From Oryzias latipes (lineage: Eukaryota > Chordata > Actinopteri > Beloniformes > Adrianichthyidae): 64,000 nucleotides of DNA. The DNA is taken from contig NC_019867.2 in NCBI RefSeq assembly GCF_002234675.1, forward strand, positions 6,375,561 to 6,439,560, read 5' to 3'. The position numbers and the translations under genes were made by a program. Of this stretch, positions 23,301-32,250 are shown in pieces (the stretch's first letter is position 1; every line of letters begins with the position of its first letter). The notes below the pieces were generated by a model. It was not told the origin of the DNA. It saw nothing but the letters and a program-made list of their open reading frames with translations, and made no database searches.

Positions 23301-26300
23301 AAGGTTTGAACCACAAATGAAATGTTGGAGAAACTGACCTGGGGGTCACTGAGGCCTCTGGAGTCGGAATCCGAGGTGTCTCTGTACTGAGACGAAGCCA
23401 TCTCAACATCAGTTGAGGCTCTGCTCCTCTTCTTCAGAGGCTTGCAGGCGTCTGAGATCTCACTGGCTCCTGGAAAACACAAACATGCTCGATGTTTCTG
23501 CACAGCCATGATCAAATCGGCGGGCAGGAGGAAGGATCCCGTACCTTTCTGGGAGCCCGTCTTTAACGTCGTCTCTGGAGCCATCTCAGCCTGAAACGTA
23601 AACGAGATCGCAGTTTTGGAGTCATTTCACCCAAACAAAACTGGGAGAAACAAAATCAAGATATTTAAAGACTTTTTGGTTGCATTTTATTAGAATTAAC
23701 AGCATTTTGGCAGCTTATGAACTTTCATATGTTACCGGAGATAAACTGAGGAGAACTTCTAGTTTGTTTTTTAGCTCTTTCTTAAATAGCTTATATCAGT
23801 GATCACCTTTTTCGGGCCACAGACCGGTTTAATCTCAGACTATATTTTCATGGACCCCCCTGTAAGGTGAGATTGGGGACCACTGGCTTAAAGCACAGAG
23901 ATGATAAAGCTAAAACAGAAGCTTTTGTTTTTCCTGGCAGCAGTGGCTCTGCCGAGGGGGGACGGATACCTGTTCCTTTTTGGTTTTCTTCTTGGGAACT
24001 GGATCGGTGCCTCTCTCCGACTCTGATTTGCTTCTGATTGACCGGCGCTGCAGCTTCCTCTCCTGAGAACCTGAAAGATTGCAAAAATAATAAATAAATA
24101 GTAATAATAATCTGGATCTCGTGCCAACTCAAAGAGTCGTTTGGTGATATAATTGACCTGCAGATCTGTTCCGTTTACCCACCTTGTGGACTGCTGTCCT
24201 GAGATCCAGGAGATGAGGGTTGCTGGTTTCCTCCCTCCTCACTTCTCTGGCTGGCAGGAGAGCCTCTCCTTTCATCCCCTTCTTCCTCCCCTTCATCTGC
24301 GTCCTCCTCTTCCTCCGGACTGGGCTCGGGTTTAGCTCTGCTGTCCTGCTGAGAGCAACAGTTGGATATGACCTTGTGGGTTTACCTTTGCTCCTCTCTC
24401 CGCCGTGTGCATGAAGTGACACCAACCTCAGGTGAACAGTAACCCAAGTCGGGCTGCCTGGCCTCCCTCTCCCCTCTCTCCTCCTTTTCTTCTGCGTTGG
24501 CCCTCTTGGGCGACAGAGAGGTTTTCTTCTGCAGGAGAGGCCAGTCGCACTTTGTGATTTCCACGTTCAGCCTCTTCATGGTGATGGAGAGAGGCAGCAG
24601 CTTTCTGGCAGCTGCCGTTTTCCAAGCTCTGACTGGAGGAGACGAGTCCTGCTGTAATTGTGTTTCGCAACCAGCGTTGAGTCTCGGTGAGCTCGCCTTG
24701 CGTTGGTCTGCCTTCTGGCTCCTCTCTTCAGTGGAGGCCTGGGAGCTGTCCTCTGTATTGGTGACACTGCAGCGTCTCCGCGGCTGCTGCCTCCTCGGCG
24801 GCTGCGGCTGCTGCTGCGGCTGCTGCTGCTCTCTGTCCGGCGACTTCACACATCTGTCCTCCTTTTTAGTAACCGAGCCGCTAGAGCGCCGATTCCGTTT
24901 CTCCGGTCTGATGCTGGGCTTCTTGCTCTGCTGGGCTTCATTTGGGTCTGGGTCAACGTAGATGAAGGTGTAGTTGTCGATCCGCTCCTGACGTGTCATG
25001 AGGAACGCGTCCTCAGCGTGGCCCACACCCACCTCCCATTGGGATCGCTCCCTTTGAGGAATGGGCTTCAAAAGCTAAAAAAGAAACAAAAATTTTTAAA
25101 AAAGCCTTAAAATATTTATTAGTATTCAGAACATTTAAATGTTTCATTATTTATAGTTATTTAAAAGTAACAGTTTTCAAAAAGTTAACAAACTTTGCTT
25201 TTTCCTCTCTCAACACAGCCTTTTAAGAGTTTTTTTGTTTTGTTCTATTGGTCTAAATAAATCACTTATTGCTGTAATTTTTGCAGGAAGCCTTGATCAC
25301 ATTTTTTTTTTACCCTGATTCAATTCTGAGTCGTTTGATTATGAATTGCTGCTGCAACAGAGTCCCAATCTGAAAAAAATTATAAACAGATGCAGGTTGT
25401 CCCCTATGTGATTCTTTTAAATCACTTTTTCCTGGGGCTTGCACTTTGTAGACGCTCCCTTGGGCGGCCGTCTCACTGATGTTTCTCTATTTGATGCTCA
25501 TTAAACCGATTAAAACGTTTTATTTTTTGCCTTTGTAGCGCTTGGTTTGGGTTAAGACACACCAATAGAGACACTTCCTGTCAGTGTTAAACGTTTATTA
25601 AGAGTTATTGAATCTTTGAATACATTTGCCGAACTGTTTTTGTGAGCCTCCTGCACATATTGGTGCTGTATTGTATTCTTGTGCGTTTAACGGCAACAAT
25701 TGGTCGAGATCTGTTTATGACACGCAGACTTCCACTAGGGATCTATTTGAAATAAAAAACTTGAAATATGTAGGGATGATTATAATAATGAGAATAAAAT
25801 AAATATCCCATCCCTGATCGGGATACAACATCTGATCCTGTTTGAGTCTGAAACCAGGCGATTGGGTCCAATTTCCAATCATGTAATCAGATCAGGACAT
25901 CTTTAAGGACCCAGACATTTTTTTAAACGACCATAGGGTTGAGTTCCACAAAAAATACAAAATTCTGCCACTCATCTACTTGTTGTTTTTAACATATAGA
26001 TTTTATAAGATAGAAATCTTGGCTAACTTTGGGTTTTTGCCAAAGTTCAGTCAACGCAAAACGAAAAAAATATTTTAAAGAAAGTGTTTTAAATTCTCTG
26101 TAACTGTTAAAAACCACTTTAAGAGAAAATCTGGCTACTTAGAAGTAAAGTGTAAAACATGAGGGGTGTCCGTGACTTTCTTTCCAGGTTCTGCGTAAAG
26201 TTCTGCTATCAGAAATACTCATGGAAAAACCCAGTTTACGATGACGGTGGATTATTTTGCTTTCCGAGTGCAAATACTGGATAAGGTGTCCATACTTTTT

Positions 26301-29118
26301 GCCTCTCGACTGGGTTTGTTGCTTTGCGCAGAGTCTCCGCCTGAAGCTCGTCGAACTGCTGTTTGCCCTGGTACACCACGATCCTTTTCTCGTGGATCCA
26401 CGCTCTCTCGGCGACGCTGCCGAAGAACTGAACGTGATACTCCCGGTGACCTGTGCAGCAGCAGACAAAGAAAACAGCTGTGGCTCCCGTGGGCTGACCG
26501 TGTACATCGGGGTTGCCTGGTGGGTTTTACCTCTGGTGTTGATGCGAGTGTGGACCTTCATCTGTGGATCTGAGGAGACCATGCAGGGCCACCAGGGGTA
26601 TGTGCCGACCTTAGACCACACCAGGTCTCCAATGACAAACTCCTTACAAATGCCTGTCTCTTGGATCACTGATGGATGATGGACCTTTGAAACCTCAGGT
26701 GGAAACAGGCGAGTCACAGGTCCGTCTCATAAACCCAAGAAATCTCATTCTTCCTCACTTCATGGGCTTACCTTTGGCGTCTTTGGTTCTGTTTCGATGA
26801 CGGTCTTCTGAGGCTTCTCTGTCTGGATCAGAGGAGTTTCTTTCTGCTGGAGCTGGACTTGTTCCTCCTCGGGTTGCTCGGTCGTACCTGGCGGCGCTGG
26901 GCTCGGATCCTGCTTCAGTTCCTGGGCTTGCAGTCTCGCACTCCTTTTCCTCTTCTCCTTCTTCCTCTCGTGTCGTCGCTGCTTCAGAACCGCCTCGTTC
27001 TTCTGAGACTCCTTCTGGAAATGCGATGACACACGCAGTCATTTCAAAATGTGTTCATCGTAAACGTCTTTAAAATAAATCCTTTTATTGCTAAACTATC
27101 AGAGCAAAGTTCTGAATCATCTGTTTTACAAATACATGTTTACAAAGAAAGTCAGAATAAACTTTAAAATAGATTCATTAAATTACCGTAAATTCCGGAC
27201 TACAACGCGCACCCGATTACAAGCCGCACCCACCCATTTTCACGTGTTTAATTAGCTTTATACATACACAAGCCGCGTCAGAGTACAAGCCGCGCATGTG
27301 TTAGGCGATATTGTCATCCTGACAGATCACGGCCAGCATCCCAAAGTGAGTGCAATTCATTAGCACATTGTGGGTGGTGCCAGCTTTGCCTCTGGCTCAT
27401 GTATTTGAGTGTATCGACATCGGTCAAAAAGCATGGACCTCTATTCTGTTCACAAGTTCCTCAGTTATGGTGTTTTTATTTCATTTTTTTTTACTTATTG
27501 ACAATCTAGGTATCATACATAAAATTACAAACAGTAACCATATAATCAACATTACATCCCTCAGTTATGATGAGGAAATTTACATCCGCGATTCCACATT
27601 TCCCATGAGTCTTAGGGGCTAAAGGCGGGGCCAATGCCCGGCTCGCCATTCTGTTGTACGTGTTTAAGAATGAGCAAGTATCAGCAGTGCATGGAGGGGT
27701 GAACGGGTACAGCTCTCCTTCCGCTTGTGTCGCAGCAGCGTTATGGGAGTAACAGGGCTGGTTAAAAAACACACAGGTAAAATAAAGCAGCGGCGACTGA
27801 AAAGCGCGCGCCTCAGCGTGATACGCGCGCCTCAGTGGGGCGCGTGCGTCAGAATTCAGAAGCCTCTGCACTCCGCGGACGCCTCTGCGCTCCGCTCCCG
27901 CCCCGCGCGCTCCTTGTCTCCCCTGCCTATCGACTCCGACACCTCTGGCCAGGGCGGCTTCAAGGAGGAGCACTTCGTCCCCGTTGCGCCGGTGGATGGA
28001 GCAATTTTTCCTCTTTTATAACTTAAATGTCATTGTTTTTATCTGCAAGCAATTTTCAAGTTGCAGAAAGTTTTATAGTTTTTTATTTTACTTTTAAAGC
28101 TGATTTTTGTTTCTATTGATATAAACTGTGAAATTGTGTTTGATGATAATTAGGCCAAAAGGTGAGAATTTCAAAGAAATGTCAGGGGAAACCCTTTGTC
28201 GTGTCGTGGTTTTGCTGCGCTTTCATCCACGTTCATTTACAAAACTAAAAAGGTGTTTTTACATGTTTGCAAAATAAAAGTAAAGGTAAAAACCCTGCAT
28301 GTTTGGCGTGTGCCAGTGTTTACCTGCAGCTCCTGCAGATCTCCACACAGCGCAGATTCAAACAGCTCTTTTCCATTCTGATATGTTTTGATGATTTTCA
28401 GTTTAATCTCAGGAGAGCTGGTTTTCTTCAACACCCCACCGGGGGTGTTAGATGGGATATGTGCCGGCTGGGAAGAAGGGGTGCTGTCCACGAGGGAGGG
28501 AGGGGGGCTCGAAGAGGGAAGGTGTAAAGGGGGAGGAGGCGGGAGGTTGTGGGTCATGATGTGAGGCGTCTGTAGCAGGTGATGCTGCGAGGGTAAAGGC
28601 AGCGGTGGAGGACTGTGGGGGTGAGAGTGGGTCTGTATATGGGGCGGGTTGGACTGGAAGGAGTGATGATGGGGATGGAGGTGGTGAGGATGGAGGTGTG
28701 GGTGATGTGTGGGGAGCGGAGGAGACACAGGAGAAAGGGGTCTCTCCTGGAGGCCGGGGCCCCTCAGGACCGTCCCCTCCCCTGGCAGAAGGCCGTGTTC
28801 CCCGTAGCTCCGAAGGGCTCCGTAGCCATTAGCAGAACCGTTGGGGAACTGAGAGTACATGAACTTGGTTTGTGGTTCGTACAAGCCCAGACTCGGCGGG
28901 TAGCCATTGGGAAGCTGCGGCATGACCTCCGAGGCCGACGGAGGATACGGGAACTCTGCATCCAAGGAAGCATCGTAGGAGGGACCAGAATCCTCACCCG
29001 GGTCACTGCCGGTGTCACAGGTGCCGTCCTGTCTGATGTTGGCTGAGTCAATGAGCTGAGGGGGTTGCTGAATTGTATTTCCCATGATCCCTTGCATGAA
29101 AGAGAAGGAGAAATCCAT
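1038..29118 (-). CDS. nsd3: Histone-lysine N-methyltransferase NSD3 (WHSC1L1), complete coding region, 24 coding exons
   Basis: Nuclear enzyme that methylates histone H3 lysine 36 (known for the NSD family). The N-terminus begins [18 protein letters not shown], a signature of NSD3 rather than NSD1 or NSD2. Coding exons in transcript order: 29118-28324, 27014-26772, 26693-26531, 26450-26296, 25074-24427, 24348-24183, 24070-23970, 23590-23545, 23469-23339, 22891-22766, 22661-22535, 22446-22246, 20592-20413, 19804-19658, 16583-16427, 14548-14346, 14274-14162, 14058-13912, 13800-13678, 12314-12198, 2718-2577, 2495-2389, 2313-2109, 1300-1038. The sum is 4806 nt, a multiple of three, and phases agree at every junction. 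The product is 1601 aa, against about 1437 in human; the excess is mainly in the first exon and the linkers. Domain order: PWWP1, PHD1-4, PWWP2, AWS, SET, post-SET, PHD5 with a C5HCH tail. Non-coding 5' exons were not located. The 3' UTR runs left of 1038, and no clear AATAAA was found before the window edge. Confidence 0.95.
2389..14274 (-). CDS. nsd3: nsd3 catalytic block: AWS, SET and post-SET exons
   Basis: Exons 17-22. Exon 17 is the [14 protein letters not shown] helix region. Exon 18 (14058-13912) holds the AWS cysteines ([26 protein letters not shown]). Exon 19 completes AWS and starts SET ([18 protein letters not shown]). Exon 20 (12314-12198) encodes [20 protein letters not shown] through NFYMLTLTK. 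Exon 21 (2718-2577) carries the catalytic SAM-binding core [16 protein letters not shown]. Exon 22 (2495-2389) carries ELTFNYN and the post-SET CxCG motif [10 protein letters not shown]. All family-critical residues that I could check are present, so the enzyme looks catalytically intact. The intron between exons 20 and 21 is 9479 bp and hosts the LTR retrotransposon. Confidence 0.93.
3161..4333 (-). repeat. 3' LTR of the Gypsy element
   Basis: 1173 bp. On the element strand it directly follows the polypurine tract, opens TGTAGCCCAG and closes with GGTGTTACA. A possible polyadenylation signal AATAAA on the minus strand lies near 3412-3417, about 250 bp before the LTR end. The outer end (3161-3266) is an imperfect inverted repeat: TAGACGAAT at 3183-3191 pairs with ATTCGTCTA at 3235-3243. 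Confidence 0.95.
4334..4341 (-). promoter_or_regulatory. Polypurine tract of the Gypsy element
   Basis: The minus strand reads GGGGAGAG directly abutting the TGTAG start of the 3' LTR. This is the expected place and composition of the plus-strand primer. Confidence 0.8.
4374..10220 (-). CDS. gag-pol: Gag-Pol polyprotein of Ty3/Gypsy element (PNMA-like Gag)
   Basis: A single 1948-aa frame, with Gag and Pol fused without a frameshift. Residues about 1-110 ([18 protein letters not shown] and after) resemble the RNA-binding-like N-terminus of PNMA proteins. Residues about 165-345 are capsid-like ([32 protein letters not shown]). A Lys-rich coiled stretch follows, then a CCHC knuckle ([14 protein letters not shown], about 463-476). 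The protease has DSGS (about 554). The reverse transcriptase has YLDD (about 1000), and RNase H starts near DASMNGLGA (about 1171). The integrase has the HHCC zinc site (HDDCGHLG to CGRC, about 1430-1470) and the D-D-E catalytic triad near residues 1495, 1552 and 1592 ([14 protein letters not shown]). The tail is acidic and Ser-rich, with no chromodomain seen. No internal stop or frameshift is visible. The start is the first ATG downstream of the primer site. Confidence 0.95.
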   Translation of the reverse strand: MAFKQNHSVPNVSNWCRGEGVDTSHALMAMGISEETPVDTVELALETIKAIGKVRVRDKMFDPDSNTVTVLCECREEIDSTKVPTELVVDEGVKWTLVTVEREQSSGLFSEKLVKFLQDEGKSLDDVTQLCSPVLSANQNAESVIRALNDLAQSPKNNEHSSYRRLRTFSGVHPTPPGEDNLDNWMEQAKFMVDEYEYTDREKKRRIVESLKGPALEIIQAVRMSNPDATHMDYIEVLESTFGTVESGEELYFTFKALHQKPNECLSDFLLRLERTLNKVVKRGGLNVHEVNKARLEQLIKGATESDIMLLNLNLRERRSAPPSFLSLLKEIREEEEHELARQKLKKPSKQYVRSVQTTESEHKKNESADLQTEVQELKEKLKALNKQSTASKQGSKKEKKCKAESDEVQKLKREVKALQNQINVMSVKPKTYTTDTGYYPRYKTECSAKPAQSKPNNTKESDYFCYHCGENGHIAPKCTAPENSQKVIQKLIRQARRGTDAPRERKKDQKEHIAHVNKTSVPIHNSDIPPGLIGPSSIAEIKVNNISCKGLMDSGSTVTIIFEDWYKRNISHIPLQPISSLAIWGLSAESYPYCGYVVVEMEFPEDVTGVKGPVTVLALICPEPPQGHETPVVVGTNAFLFRRLFQICKENDSECKISSMRVKAVYDQIKVQPPQSNTEEKPIGQVKWPGPGPLTLAPGEKFKATCTIEHRATNSQDVVLVEAPFVSQLPSGVLVQPGVLLESDIDENSFTVLLQNESEKPTCIQVGTVVAEMHTVDIVTNPQALESKHTALDANLFDFGDSPVSEEWKNRLRQKLMARRNVFSLDEWDVGLAKDVEHKIRLSDSTPFRERSRRLAPADIDDVRKHLQQLIKPGVIKESRSQYASPIVVVRKKNGSIRICIDYRTLNSRTIPDQYTIPRVDDALDCLTGSKWFSVLDLRSGYYQIAMSEEDKEKTAFICPLGFYQFERMPQGITGAPATFQRLMEKAVGDMHLLQVIVYLDDIIVFGKTLEEHEQRLLKVLDRLEEYGLKVSIDKCQFCQSQVKYVGHIVSEKGIATDPEKVAVVTNWPEPTDLKTLRSFLGFCGYYRRFIANYSSIVRPLTELTKGYPPTQKNKKNKPKDSSKSYFKPSEPFKERWDEPCHKAFETIIHHLTNAPVLAFADPTKPYILHVDASMNGLGAVLNQEHPEGLKPVAFASRKLSDSERNYPVHQLEFLALKWSVVDKFHDYLYGAKFTVRTDNNPLTYVLTTAKLNAVGHRWLAALATYDFNIQYRPGRHNIDADLLSRQYSDTNQWTDVPKSAIKAICKKETSANSSRFADQLGVPPAAIPEAYAFPVSLSAQFIDQLSPKELQVAQDLDLVIGPVKQAIHSGKQAVVTKTDSPDITLLWRERPRLKLNEGLLYRLRKIPNGTENKQLLLPERYRTSVMKSLHDDCGHLGVEKTSELLKDRFYWPRMNADVDQYIKTCGRCISRKTLPQRSSPLNQITSNGPLDLVCIDFLQIEPDNKGIQNVLVVTDHFTRYAQAFPTKDQKSVTVAKVLWEKYFVHYGLPARIHSDQGRDFESRLIKELLSMLGIRKSRTSPYHPQGDAQPERFNRTLLSMLGTLENIKKHNWSQHIGQLVHAYNCSKNESTGYSPYFLMFGRNARLPIDICFDAAFEKNTENSHLQYVEKMKKELKHAYHLATESATKNHLRNKSRYDQRVIDQPLQEGDRVLIRNVGLTGKHKLQDRWKPIPYVVVRKLPNLPVYKVEPEQGPGSVKTLHRDHLLPIGYLVRIPEISKAIKSVNPPITRQRQKYRQSESYSHSGMSNSSSDSEYACEYPKKDQVQRLVQRSLGSVSDKSNCDKSSSGGEPEHETNENNHNESEHSDFEPETNEEETDTDTNVESSKHRKSTREVKPVIRLSYDKPGKQTEEPVTIVHHGMVIQLNLSSHDNLPKPKKHLKSLYRY
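10266..10285 (-). promoter_or_regulatory. Primer-binding site, tRNA-Thr
   Basis: The minus strand begins TGGAGGCACCGCTGGGATTC four bases from the 5' LTR. This complements the 3' end of a vertebrate tRNA-Thr carrying ...CCCAGCGGTGCCT plus CCA. Reverse transcription of the element would be primed here. Confidence 0.85.
10290..11461 (-). repeat. 5' LTR of the Gypsy element
   Basis: 1172 bp, lying upstream of gag-pol on the minus strand. Its sequence matches 3161-4333 except for a T/C difference (11057 against 3929), a C/A difference at the A-run near 10790, and one T fewer in the T-run near 10690. It contains a short tandem repeat (unit about 18 bp, three copies, near 10958-11000). Open frames of about 100 codons on the plus strand inside the LTR are repeated in both LTRs and are not thought to be genes. 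Confidence 0.95.
14346..22891 (-). CDS. nsd3: nsd3 middle block: PHD1-PHD4 and PWWP2
   Basis: Exons 10-16. Exon 10 ends with DTVCQ and exon 11 opens with [16 protein letters not shown], which is PHD1 (about residues 856-900). Exon 12 gives PHD2 ([16 protein letters not shown] through CCPQHSC). Exons 13-14 give the PHD3 region ([15 protein letters not shown], then WCFLCARG) and a conserved linker ([19 protein letters not shown]). Exon 15 is PHD4 ([20 protein letters not shown]), ending in VKLGNYR. Exon 16 starts WWPAEICNP and encodes PWWP2 to INKTFKN (about residues 1120-1197). The introns between exons 12-13, 14-15 and 15-16 are long (about 1.7, 3.1 and 1.9 kb) and contain transposons annotated separately. 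Confidence 0.93.
14868..15278. mobile_element. Non-autonomous hAT-type transposon with perfect 8-bp target duplication
   Basis: About 411 bp in the nsd3 intron before the PWWP2 exon. The ends TAGGCATGCACAATAT and ATATCGTGCAGCCCTA are inverted repeats of a TAGGGCTGCACGATAT type. They are flanked by identical GTGTAAAC at 14860-14867 and 15279-15286. The interior is dense in CGATAT-like motifs. No coding capacity is seen. An older relative lies at 58405-58793. Confidence 0.85.
17709..18305. mobile_element. Non-autonomous DNA transposon with GTATTTTCCGGA inverted ends
   Basis: About 600 bp in the nsd3 intron before the PHD4 exon. The left end GTATTTTCCGGACTGTAAG pairs with the right end (CTTATACTCCGGAAAATAC), about 20 of 23 positions matching. 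A segment near 17818-17890 (AACCCTCCTGTTATGTTC) looks like a separate inserted repeat. I saw no clear target duplication and no transposase frame. Confidence 0.7.
18330..18660. repeat. Interspersed repeat, copy A of a family with a P2X7-tail-like fragment
   Basis: Shares the blocks CAGAGCAGCA...TTAGAAATTCGCCTCAGAG and GATTTGAATAAAGAAAT with copies at about 29960-30445 and 36080-36580, and ends near GTGGGTCTTTTA. It lacks the short coding-like stretch of the other two copies. Confidence 0.55.
23339..29118 (-). CDS. nsd3: nsd3 N-terminal block: start exon, basic linker, PWWP1, Ser/Lys-rich linker
   Basis: Exons 1-9. The start ATG is at 29118-29116, and a likely acceptor (ATCAACAG) lies just upstream in the 5' UTR. 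Exon 1 (265 codons) is Pro/His-rich, including a run of alternating His, Pro and Leu about residues 145-160 that is absent from human NSD3; it ends with the conserved [11 protein letters not shown] segment. Exon 2 is a Lys/Arg/Glu-rich linker. Exons 3-4 encode PWWP1 ([18 protein letters not shown], about residues 365-450), which in the family binds methylated nucleosomes. Exon 5 is long (648 bp) and carries AWKTAAARK, conserved with human, plus a Gln/Pro tract. Exons 6-9 carry basic segments ([22 protein letters not shown]) and the conserved [20 protein letters not shown] stretch. Confidence 0.92.
23797..23885. mobile_element. Short hAT-like miniature element
   Basis: 89 bp beginning CAGTGATCACC and ending GGGGACCACTG, with GCTTATAT and GCTTAAAG as imperfect 8-bp flanks (6 of 8 match). 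It carries the hAT-type GGGCCACAGACCGGTTT segment. It sits in the 379-bp nsd3 intron between coding exons 7 and 8. Confidence 0.6.
27187..28010. repeat. DNA-transposon-like repeat with CpG-rich core in nsd3 intron 1
   Basis: Begins CCGTAAATTCCGGACTACAACG, similar to the ends of fish elements with TTCCGGACTATAAG termini, and continues with two CCGCAC-type motifs. The right part (27780-27980) is unusually CpG-dense for an intron. No matching right inverted end was found, so the boundaries are uncertain. The open frames across it on both strands look non-coding. Confidence 0.45.
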
Positions 29119-29959
29119 TGTTGGGCTCCTGCATCCTTAACTGTCTTTTTCTTTGACTGGACCTGTTGATGACACACAGCGGGACTCAGATTAGACTGAA
29201 GCAGATTTATCCTTCGGAGAGATTTAAAGAGACCATATTAACATTTCACGTAGCAAACCACCAAATGAGCAGCAACCGTGGTTGGCCTCTACCTCATCAT
29301 CCGACGTTTGAGCCGTTTGTCAGAGGGATCAAGATTTATTACATGACTAAAAATTCACAGAATAAAAGTGAGCACAAAAGAGTAACAATTTGCTAAATAC
29401 TGTCAAGTCAAAAAAGAAACAGCACAGCCGGTGACTTGAGTCATTAGTTTAAGCTAGCGTGGATGCAGCGATCAAAACTATTCTGTTTGTGTGATCGCTA
29501 CTGTCTGGGGGAGCGTCATGCAGTGCAGAATCAAAGCTGCCCTCTGTCTGATTGACATAACCTCAATCCAACAATTACTCCAACCAGGAATCCACCCGGC
29601 CCGGACGGAGAGTTTTCGAAGTGCAGACCCAAAAGTAAAATCCATAAACATTTAACCGATACAGTGAACACTGCAGACCACATGCAGGAATGTCATAACA
29701 TTTCAGCCTGGCACTCGGAAACCTCAGACTTACCCTGACCGCGCTGAGGTCAAAACATGAAACATAAAGCTCTCACATGTGATTTTTGACAGCCGTGGCA
29801 AATCTGGGGATTTGTTTGCAGCTTTAAAGGAACATGCAAACATCTGCCTCTGACATCTATACCAACATAAGTTAACATCACACGCCAATCAACTTTTATA
29901 AAAGTCTTACCAGCGGTCTTTTAATTATGATTTTGTTTTTTGGAGCCAAATTTTTTTTT

Positions 29960-30445
29960 AAATTGTTGTTTTCTAGGATCTAGTTTTTGCAGAGAGGCAG
30001 GAGGTCATTAGAAATTGGCCTCCAACTTGTGGGCAGGATTGTTGGCGCAATGAAAGCCTGCCAACACTACCCATCATCCCTGCCTGCCAACACTACCCAT
30101 CATCCCTTTGTTTACACTCTCTCCAGCTATTTTACAGCCCCCCCCTCACATCTCAATCTAACATTACCGCTGCAACAAAAATTGTGACAAATATCGGATC
30201 GATCCAGCCGTACAGTTGTGAGCCAAACGCCAGCTTGAATGAGGAAAACGAAGACAGACATGGATCCACTTGTCTGAAAGTGAAAACATCAGAGGCGGTT
30301 CCAATGGAACTTTTTTTCCCATCTGCCCCCATTCACAACAATTTGAATAAAGAAATCACATTTTCTGGTTATTTTCCGGATACATGAGAAAAATGCCACA
30401 AGAATATGTTAAAAACACAAATGTCCCTGAAGTGGGTCTTTAAAG
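29960..30445. repeat. Interspersed repeat, copy B of the same family
   Basis: Carries the shared blocks and a plus-strand peptide IQPYSCEPNASLNEENE near 30200-30250. It also holds a direct duplication of about 27 bp (GCCTGCCAACACTACCCATC at 30054 and again at 30081). It ends GTGGGTCTTTAAAGG. It lies between nsd3 and letm2. Confidence 0.55.
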
Positions 30446-31541
30446 GAACATGCAACCACATGCAACTATGGCAAATACCTGTTAAACCAAGCATTAAAAA
30501 ATAATTTAAAAATAAGGTTTTCTTTAATACTGTTTGGAAAGAAAATAAGCTGCACTTCAAACTCCAAATTTTTATGTTTTTCCTTTTTCCTTCTTCACTT
30601 TGATGCAACAAATTCTTGTGATAGAAACATAATAACTATTCACCACATAAAAAGTATTTCTATATTAATTTGTTAATGAATTCTACCTTTAGAAACTTTT
30701 GCAATGTGACAAAAAGGGTCACATAAACCCCAGTTTTCTTTGTTTCATTTAAAGATAATAACCAGAATGTAATAAAACACTATTAAGCAGGTGGATGCAC
30801 AAAATCTGCAGTTTGTTTTGAAAAAAGATTAAACGAAAAAGTGGATTTGTGGAATAAATATCAGCCTAAAACACTTTATTAGCGGATGTCAGAGGTTAAT
30901 TCCTGGATGTCTAGCGGTGTGCTCTCTGATGAATTGTTTTAAATCACATCAACACAAACATGCTGGATTTCTGTCAGGGACATAGGAGCTGAACACCGTT
31001 TTTTCTTTGTTTATTTCTCACATTTATCGTCTTTAACGAGGAATTATTCGCGTGCGAGTTGATGATCCACTCTCATCATCGTGGTTTGTGAGCACAGGAT
31101 CATTGTAAACATCCATGAGGGGTCCGTTTTGGTGGGTTCAACACATTTTTTTTTTGTATTTTTCTTTTTTTGTCAATTAATATGTGGTTTAAATAAACTG
31201 AAACATCTGGCTACAGCTGGGAGGTTTTAGCTAAAAAAAAAAAAACAGGACTGCGCAGACAAATATTTTACAGACTGATGTAGCTTCCTGCGGTTCTAGC
31301 ATCAAGCTACCTTGCATCTAAAGAGCCCAATTAGGGAATGAAATGGCAATTTAAGCTGCCAAATAAATAAGTGAAAAAACAATTATTGTTATAGAAATCT
31401 ACCAGGTACGACGCTAAATGCTCCCGGCTGACAATATAAGCGAAGCACACTTGGGAAAAGATGAAAGAAGCTAATGTAGCTAAGCTAGCATCCATTGCCA
31501 ATATGGCTGCCTGTGCCCCTTTAAATCAAATTTTCTGCCGT

Positions 31542-32250
31542 GATTAAACCTCCATCACTGGCGGTTTGGAGAAAAATGTGCACCGGATAAGCATTAAAGA
31601 CGAGCAAAAACCTATCCGTGTAGATGCGGGAGGGACGGCTAGCTACATGCAGAGATTTTTAATAAAAGCCAAGCTCCGGAGGAGAGGAAAGGAGCATCAC
31701 AGAGATTTTGATACGGAGTCAAAAGATGCAGGGAAACGAAAAGATGTCAGTACCTTCAGCGTGTCCCATTCTAAGCACATACACCAGCCAGCGACGGATC
31801 CTCGTTTAATCTATAGACAAGGGATGGGAATAAAAATAAAAAAAATAAATGGTGTATATCCTGTAATGTTGACAAAGCCTAGGCCTTTCCTTTTCGATTT
31901 AACGCAATTCTCAACAGAGGGGGAGGACGACGACGAAGAAGGGGGGAGTGTTACGCTATCGGGTCACTACCCAATCCGACAGCCTGGCTCTCCGTCAATA
32001 TGAGAACCCCAGCAATTAGTCTGCACCCTTCCTATCTCCGTCCCTTCCTGTCTCGTGAATGTTCGCCTCCAGCTTCCTCGTCTTTTGGTTTCGCTCTGCT
32101 CGTTTTTTAGGCCCTCGCGCTCCTCTCAGATCAGCGCCAAAATGAGCTGCAGGGGTCAACAGAGGCACTCCGGGATGTGTAGTTCACAGCGCAAAAACTT
32201 CAACAGGAAAACAAGAAAGAAAACGAGACGGGCAGCAGAGCGGCATTAGG
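31542..32250 (+). other. Unrecognised open frame and associated repeat between nsd3 and letm2
   Basis: A plus-strand frame is open from about 31542 to a stop at 32003 (about 150 codons), but the first candidate start is TTG at 31566, not ATG. The predicted peptide is basic then acidic and ends with GEDDDEEGGSVTL-type sequence. I do not recognise it. About 80 bp downstream of the frame (32140-32225, ATGAGCTGCAGGGGTCAACA and after) recurs at 33297-33378. It may be a retroelement remnant; an exon of an unknown gene is not excluded. Confidence 0.3.

Noticed and set aside
1038-29118. Assignment of the methyltransferase to NSD2 (WHSC1) or NSD1
   Set aside because: The start [18 protein letters not shown] and the [13 protein letters not shown] block are NSD3-specific, and the neighbour is letm2, which pairs with NSD3, not letm1, which pairs with NSD2.
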